NCBI RefSeq assembly: GCF_016624945.1
Contig: NZ_JACVUI010000002.1
Span: forward strand, 62,001 to 126,000
DNA from: Acinetobacter sp. S54
GTDB taxonomy: Bacteria > Pseudomonadota > Gammaproteobacteria > Pseudomonadales > Moraxellaceae
Direction of reading: 5' to 3'
DNA: 64,000 bases
Below the pieces are notes generated by a model. That model searched no databases. It was not told where the DNA came from and saw nothing but the letters and a program-made list of their open reading frames with translations. How positions within the stretch are numbered: the first letter of the stretch is position 1; each line of letters begins with the position of its first letter. This document shows positions 59,923-64,000 of this stretch, piece by piece. The translations under genes were made by a program, and so were the position numbers.

Positions 59923-60405
59923 TTAGATATTGAATGCGATTTCAACATTGCCCTGTGCATCTGCATCATGCATAAACATGGCTTTTGTGATTTCAATTGT
60001 GTTTGTAGAGTCTGCTACCGCTTCAATACCACCGACTGGTTTTACAGTGGTCCCCGCAGCGACACGGACAAAAACCTTACCAGCCTTCTTCGCAGTACCC
60101 GCATTACAACGGACAGTCATATAACCGCGAACTAAAACATCTTGAACACCTGATGCAACTGGTACCGCATTGCCAAGTTCATTTTGAGCTGATTGAGTTG
60201 GGTATGCGCGAACCAATAGCCCATATACAGCGGTGTCAGTAGATTCCAACGGAACAAAATCCCCAGTCGTGGCTGACAATTTACCGAATAGACCGAACGC
60301 AGCAAATTGACCACCCACATGATGCGATTCAATGGTTGATTGAGATTTACGAGAAACATCACCTGGAATGCCAGACGGCATGCGATATAAAAATGCGTTG
60401 CTCAT
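59923..60405 (-). CDS. Structural cement protein (Gp24/DUF2190-like)
   Basis: A 160-residue beta protein (MPSGIPGDVSRKSQSTIESH, FAAFGLFGKLSATTGDFVPL, VLVRGYMTVRCNAGTAKKAG) that decorates and stabilises the capsid in such phages. Confidence 0.85.
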   Translation of the reverse strand: MSNAFLYRMPSGIPGDVSRKSQSTIESHHVGGQFAAFGLFGKLSATTGDFVPLESTDTAVYGLLVRAYPTQSAQNELGNAVPVASGVQDVLVRGYMTVRCNAGTAKKAGKVFVRVAAGTTVKPVGGIEAVADSTNTIEITKAMFMHDADAQGNVEIAFNI

Positions 60406-60411
60406 TTTGTT

Positions 60412-61734
60412 TTATCCTTTGTTTGCATAGAATGCACGGTTTTTAGCGTTAATGTCCGCTGGTGATGGAGATGCCTTACCAAAGTCTTTGGTAGAGATTC
60501 CAGAGCGAACACCTTTCATATTGTTTTGCTGCTTGATGAGTTCAGAAGCACCAGCGAATGCAGCATCAATCGTATGCGCGGGTAACTTGTCAAAGTCAGG
60601 GTTAGTACCCACAAACGGCGAAATGGCTTTTTGTCCGTCTTCAGTTGCATGGGCCTGCTTTAATACAGCACGTTTAGCATTCAGTACGGCTTTGCCGTTG
60701 TTTACGCTATCAAACGTTGGTAGACGATAACCTGGGGAAAGGATTTCTGCACGTGACATCACTTCTTTAAGTGAATCACCCGTATACGTTTGAGTGCCAG
60801 ATTCATTCAGTTTTTTTGCTGGGTTTGGAGTTGTTAGATCTCCATTGTCCTTTGTTGGCTCATCATCAGGATCATCGTCTTCTGTTTCCTTTTCAGGATC
60901 ATCCGAGTCTTTGGTTTTTTTCTTTTCAATTGCAGACATACGTTTATCCATGGTTTTCATGAAACTACGCATTTCTGCCTGAAACGCAGCATCACCAGTT
61001 TTGGTTGGCTCATCCTCTGGATCATCATCCTCAGTTTTAATATCTGGTGCTTCATCTTCAACCGCCTTGGCTAATTTCTCAGCTTCTTCAGCGTCTTTGG
61101 TTTTGACCAAATTACGAATACGATCAGCAAAGCTAACCTTTTTCTTTTTTGTCTTGTCAGACATAAGACTATCTCCTATCGAGCAGCGGGAACCGCAACG
61201 CCCTTTATCAACTAATGCAATATGGTTGATCCGAATATTGCTCTGTAACCCTTTGCCCTTGCCGACTTCAATATAGTCAGCATCGTAACCAAGAGAGATT
61301 TCTACCTTCCCACCCATGACGGCTGTAATGGCGTCTTCATCCATTACCAATAAATCACCCATCATGAATTCAGAATCTTCACCCTCACCGCGATGAACGT
61401 TGTGTACAGTACCCTTAGATAGATTTTTCCAGTTTTTTGGTGTAACCCAATCTTCAGGATGATCATCTGTAATCGGCTTACCTTCACAACTCGCTATCGT
61501 TAGAGGATTAAATAAAACATCTTCACCACGTGAAATTGTGATTTGCCCTGTCATGTCCGCGGCAACGGGTACCTCACCATCGGCATAAGTAAGATCACCT
61601 ATACGCGCAAGGCGAACATCACGACAAAGTAAGTAGCCTTCAGGTGTGGTTTCCCGTGTGCGACCAATCAATCCAGTGGTAAAAATATTTGAACGATCTA
61701 CTGTTTTTCGATCTTTGGTTTTTTTCTTTGCCAT
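60412..61734 (-). CDS. DUF2213 protein, probable prohead protease-scaffold
   Basis: A 440-residue protein. The N-terminal DUF2213 domain (about 1-190) has ITDDHPEDWVTPKNWKNLSK, VEISLGYDADYIEVG and INHIALVDKGRCGSRCSIGD, with His and Ser placed as in prohead proteases. The C-terminal half is highly charged, low-complexity and coiled (DAEEAEKLAKAVEDEAPDIK onwards), typical of a scaffold. A fused protease-scaffold is likely. Confidence 0.8.
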   Translation of the reverse strand: MAKKKTKDRKTVDRSNIFTTGLIGRTRETTPEGYLLCRDVRLARIGDLTYADGEVPVAADMTGQITISRGEDVLFNPLTIASCEGKPITDDHPEDWVTPKNWKNLSKGTVHNVHRGEGEDSEFMMGDLLVMDEDAITAVMGGKVEISLGYDADYIEVGKGKGLQSNIRINHIALVDKGRCGSRCSIGDSLMSDKTKKKKVSFADRIRNLVKTKDAEEAEKLAKAVEDEAPDIKTEDDDPEDEPTKTGDAAFQAEMRSFMKTMDKRMSAIEKKKTKDSDDPEKETEDDDPDDEPTKDNGDLTTPNPAKKLNESGTQTYTGDSLKEVMSRAEILSPGYRLPTFDSVNNGKAVLNAKRAVLKQAHATEDGQKAISPFVGTNPDFDKLPAHTIDAAFAGASELIKQQNNMKGVRSGISTKDFGKASPSPADINAKNRAFYANKG

Positions 61735-61776
61735 ACATCACCTATGTTTAGGCGTAAAAAAACCACCTTTCGGTGG

Positions 61777-62520
61777 CTAGTAATCATCAGGAATAACAGG
61801 TTCGGGATAACATCTACAATTAATATCACACCCGGCATGAGCACGGCGACCAGATTTAAGGTCCACGATAGGTGGTTCATCCCAGTAGATAAATTTTCCG
61901 TTTAATTCCTCGTGTCTCTTTCGCACATCCTCATCTTCACTGGTACGCCAAATATAACCCTCAGAACCTAGATTCTCAGCTCTGGCTTGAGTAAAAATGC
62001 TCTGTGCTCGGCTAATCTCGGTACGCGCAATAGTGTTGGCTCTAGACTTTGCCACATGCCCACTTGCCATGATCATGCTTGAGATTTCGCTCGCTCGGCT
62101 GCCCTCGATGAGCGCCCGCGTCGATAGATCCTGAATACGTTGTGCTGCATCTAAAGGCAATGACTTAATCAATCGTACTTGCTCATGTAAGAGCTGCTGA
62201 TATACCGCACCGACATCAGTATTACGAATCTGATCTTTCACACCACGTGACAAGTCTTGCGCGTAAATGAGCCATGTTTTCTCATCACGCAATGAAACGT
62301 CAGTGATGATACGACCAGCTGCATTCTTGGCCCAGTGCTCTAGCGTGTTGCTGTACTCATTCAATGCGGCAACAATCAAAGGATAGGTTTGAGGGTTATT
62401 TACATCAAAGCCCTTAACGATTGTATCGATATAGCCAGCAATTTTTCTAAGCTGCTGACTGTACCTTATCTCCATTTTCCGCGCCCGGTGCGGTGTCAGT
62501 CGGTTGATTTGGTTCTTCAT
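61777..62520 (-). CDS. Phage head morphogenesis protein (SPP1 gp7/Mu F type)
   Basis: A 247-residue minor head protein with the family signature GHVAKSRANTIARTEISRAQ followed by EGYIWRTSEDEDVRKRHEEL and the terminal CDINCRCYPEPVIPDD. It overlaps the portal gene by 74 bases in another frame; a later Met (position 16) would reduce the overlap. Confidence 0.9.
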   Translation of the reverse strand: MKNQINRLTPHRARKMEIRYSQQLRKIAGYIDTIVKGFDVNNPQTYPLIVAALNEYSNTLEHWAKNAAGRIITDVSLRDEKTWLIYAQDLSRGVKDQIRNTDVGAVYQQLLHEQVRLIKSLPLDAAQRIQDLSTRALIEGSRASEISSMIMASGHVAKSRANTIARTEISRAQSIFTQARAENLGSEGYIWRTSEDEDVRKRHEELNGKFIYWDEPPIVDLKSGRRAHAGCDINCRCYPEPVIPDDY

Positions 62521-63859
62521 CTTCTAACTTGCTCCGGGGTGGCGGTGGATCATCGTCCGCATTTTCAATTTCCTCATCGGTGATATGCGAAAACACGCCC
62601 GTAACTTCAGATGATTGACGCAGTTCTTTAAGGGCAGTACTACGGCTAATTAAACCGTTTTCCTCGGCAGTTGAGACAGCCTGAACAATCGTATTTGCCA
62701 CCTCAGCCTTAACCTTTTCATCAATCTGCCAAAGTGAAGCAAAGTCAAATTTGAATGAATCAGGTAAAGCCTTACCCATCTTAGATAGCGATACAACTTC
62801 AATCAGCGTTTGCAACGGCGTACGCATACGACCTTCTTGTTGCTGGTTGATATTGTCGTAGTAGTTCGACAGATCCGACTCACCTGTAGCATTCATGCCC
62901 GCAGGGGACTGGCCGAATAAACGCACAAGTGGAATACCCAATGCCCCTGAAATCTGCTGTCCAAATTGAATAAGTAAATCATCCAGTCCAGAAAAGCTAT
63001 ATTGATGCGTCTCAAAGGTATCGCTTGCATCCATCAGTGTCATGCCTTCGTTGGACTGCCACATGCGAATCTGTTCGATCTGTTTCACTAATGCATCATA
63101 AAGCTGACCGCCCTTAGCAATAATTGCCCGCAAACCATTGACCTTGTATGTCCGCAAGTGAGCCTTATAAACAAGCTGGCCAGCGCCTAATGTTGCACTA
63201 TCAAAAATCGTTAAACGATCTTCTAGGCGCTCAATAACTGATTGACCCCATAGGTTTTCAGCAATGGATTGCCAATATGGAAGTTCAACCCCATCCATAC
63301 GAATGATGCGCGAGTAATGCACTCGTTGGTCACACAAGCCTACTGAATGAGTAATCACATCATAAAACTTGGGCATCCCATAATATGGTCCATACTCAGT
63401 AACCAGATCATGAAGTGTGGGCGTAACCATCCAGCGGTCTAATACCAATAAACCTTTGAATTGATCCCTACCAACGGTTTTAATATTTAACGGCGTTGAG
63501 ACGTTTTGCCCATCAATGAGCATCACGGCGATTGCACCACCATAGAGACGAGACCACTTAATTGTTTTGTTTAGCTTATCCCAGACTTGCAATCGATCTA
63601 ACTCTTGTTGGATTTCCTCAGCATCTTCAGGCGATTCTAGTCCACGCATATTAATGCCTTCGCGTGTCATATCATCAGCAACCACATCAACTGCCTGACC
63701 TACTACCCAACTCGAACGATACATCGATTCAAGCTTGACACGGTTACGGCTTAGATAGTTTGGATTGTATGTTGACTGATCGTGTTGACTTCCTGCGCCC
63801 AAGCCAACCCGAGCCGCGAAGTTTTGAAAACTATCCGCAGTAAATTTAAGTAATCCCAT
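62447..63859 (-). CDS. Portal protein (DUF1073)
   Basis: A 470-residue portal that forms the dodecameric channel for DNA packaging. Seen: DVVADDMTREGINMRGLESP, NKTIKWSRLYGGAIAVMLID, LVTEYGPYYGMPKFYDV and IPLVRLFGQSPAGMNATGES, the diagnostic DUF1073 segment. The gene lies directly after the terminase gene. Confidence 0.92.
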   Translation of the reverse strand: MGLLKFTADSFQNFAARVGLGAGSQHDQSTYNPNYLSRNRVKLESMYRSSWVVGQAVDVVADDMTREGINMRGLESPEDAEEIQQELDRLQVWDKLNKTIKWSRLYGGAIAVMLIDGQNVSTPLNIKTVGRDQFKGLLVLDRWMVTPTLHDLVTEYGPYYGMPKFYDVITHSVGLCDQRVHYSRIIRMDGVELPYWQSIAENLWGQSVIERLEDRLTIFDSATLGAGQLVYKAHLRTYKVNGLRAIIAKGGQLYDALVKQIEQIRMWQSNEGMTLMDASDTFETHQYSFSGLDDLLIQFGQQISGALGIPLVRLFGQSPAGMNATGESDLSNYYDNINQQQEGRMRTPLQTLIEVVSLSKMGKALPDSFKFDFASLWQIDEKVKAEVANTIVQAVSTAEENGLISRSTALKELRQSSEVTGVFSHITDEEIENADDDPPPPRSKLEDEEPNQPTDTAPGAENGDKVQSAA

Positions 63860-63871
63860 ATTTTTCTCGAA

Positions 63872-64000
63872 TTAAAGCTTGCCCCAGACACTCAGCTCTG
63901 AAACTTGCGGGTTATAACAGATCATGACGCTATCAGCTCGGTTCGGTGATGCTGTGCCGTCTGGTTGCTTGTTGACTAAGATTTTACCTACACCATTTTT
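63872..64000 (-). CDS. Terminase large subunit, C-terminal end (partial)
   Basis: The minus-strand frame from the right edge to a TAA at 63872 gives 42 residues with KILVNKQPDGTASPNRADSV, the C-terminal signature of phage terminase large subunits (nuclease domain end). Gene order before the portal supports it. The rest of the gene and the early region are outside the window. Confidence 0.82.
   Translation of the reverse strand, partial: KNGVGKILVNKQPDGTASPNRADSVMICYNPQVSELSVWGKL

Noticed and set aside
62447..63859. Reading the DUF1073 gene as an anti-CBASS (Acb1-like) protein because some database entries link the names
   Set aside because: Its place between terminase and head morphogenesis genes, its length and its SPAGMNATGES motif are those of a portal protein.

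Overview
The window looks like an Acinetobacter chromosome (AT-rich; gene content and protein sequences typical of the genus: RuvC, BioB, MetK, QueG, YebC, an alkylsulfatase and BLUF photoreceptors) carrying a contractile-tailed prophage that runs off the right edge. The species cannot be fixed from the sequence alone.

Positions 1-36700 are mostly housekeeping and accessory chromosome. In order: the tail of an unidentified gene; a zinc-ribbon protein; thiM; a tautomerase and a Pif1-like helicase; an iron alcohol dehydrogenase; an alpha/beta hydrolase; a GAF-domain regulator divergent from an aldehyde dehydrogenase (an alcohol-aldehyde oxidation neighbourhood); a glutamine amidotransferase; a GFA-family protein; a low-GC pair (GNAT acetyltransferase plus serine beta-lactamase-like hydrolase); YceI; OsmC; transketolase; metK; a flavin monooxygenase; fxsA; ruvC; nnr; queG; bioB; an outer-membrane SphA-type protein plus an SdsA-type alkylsulfatase; a CAU-anticodon tRNA (probably Ile2); a ferritin-like protein; a TonB-dependent siderophore receptor with a likely Fur box; a lysophospholipid acyltransferase; and yebC. 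Three real genes too short for routine calling lie here or just beyond: a 53-aa Gln/Asn-rich protein, a 41-aa membrane protein and a 43-aa lipoprotein.

Positions 36800-40480 are accessory and AT-rich. They hold an unrecognised two-part protein, two BLUF-domain proteins, a membrane protein, and, between the BLUF genes, the most unusual element of the window: a minimal CRISPR-like RNA unit on the minus strand. A good sigma70-type promoter fires straight into a 28-nt repeat closely resembling the Acinetobacter type I-F repeat, followed by a 26-nt spacer and a second, degenerate repeat whose hairpin is kept by compensatory changes. No cas gene is in the window. It resembles phage RNA anti-CRISPRs (Racr), CreA-type minimal CRISPRs, or a one-spacer mini-array.

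Positions 40486-64000 are a prophage late operon, all on the minus strand and read from right to left: terminase C-terminus, portal, head morphogenesis, DUF2213, cement, major capsid, head-tail connectors, sheath, tube, a tail chaperone with an apparent -1 frameshift extension, tape measure, baseplate, spike, tail fibre, holin, lysozyme and nested Rz/Rz1. A cargo cassette interrupts the tail genes at 49583-51227: hicAB on the minus strand and three plus-strand genes, separated by two copies of a palindromic operator.
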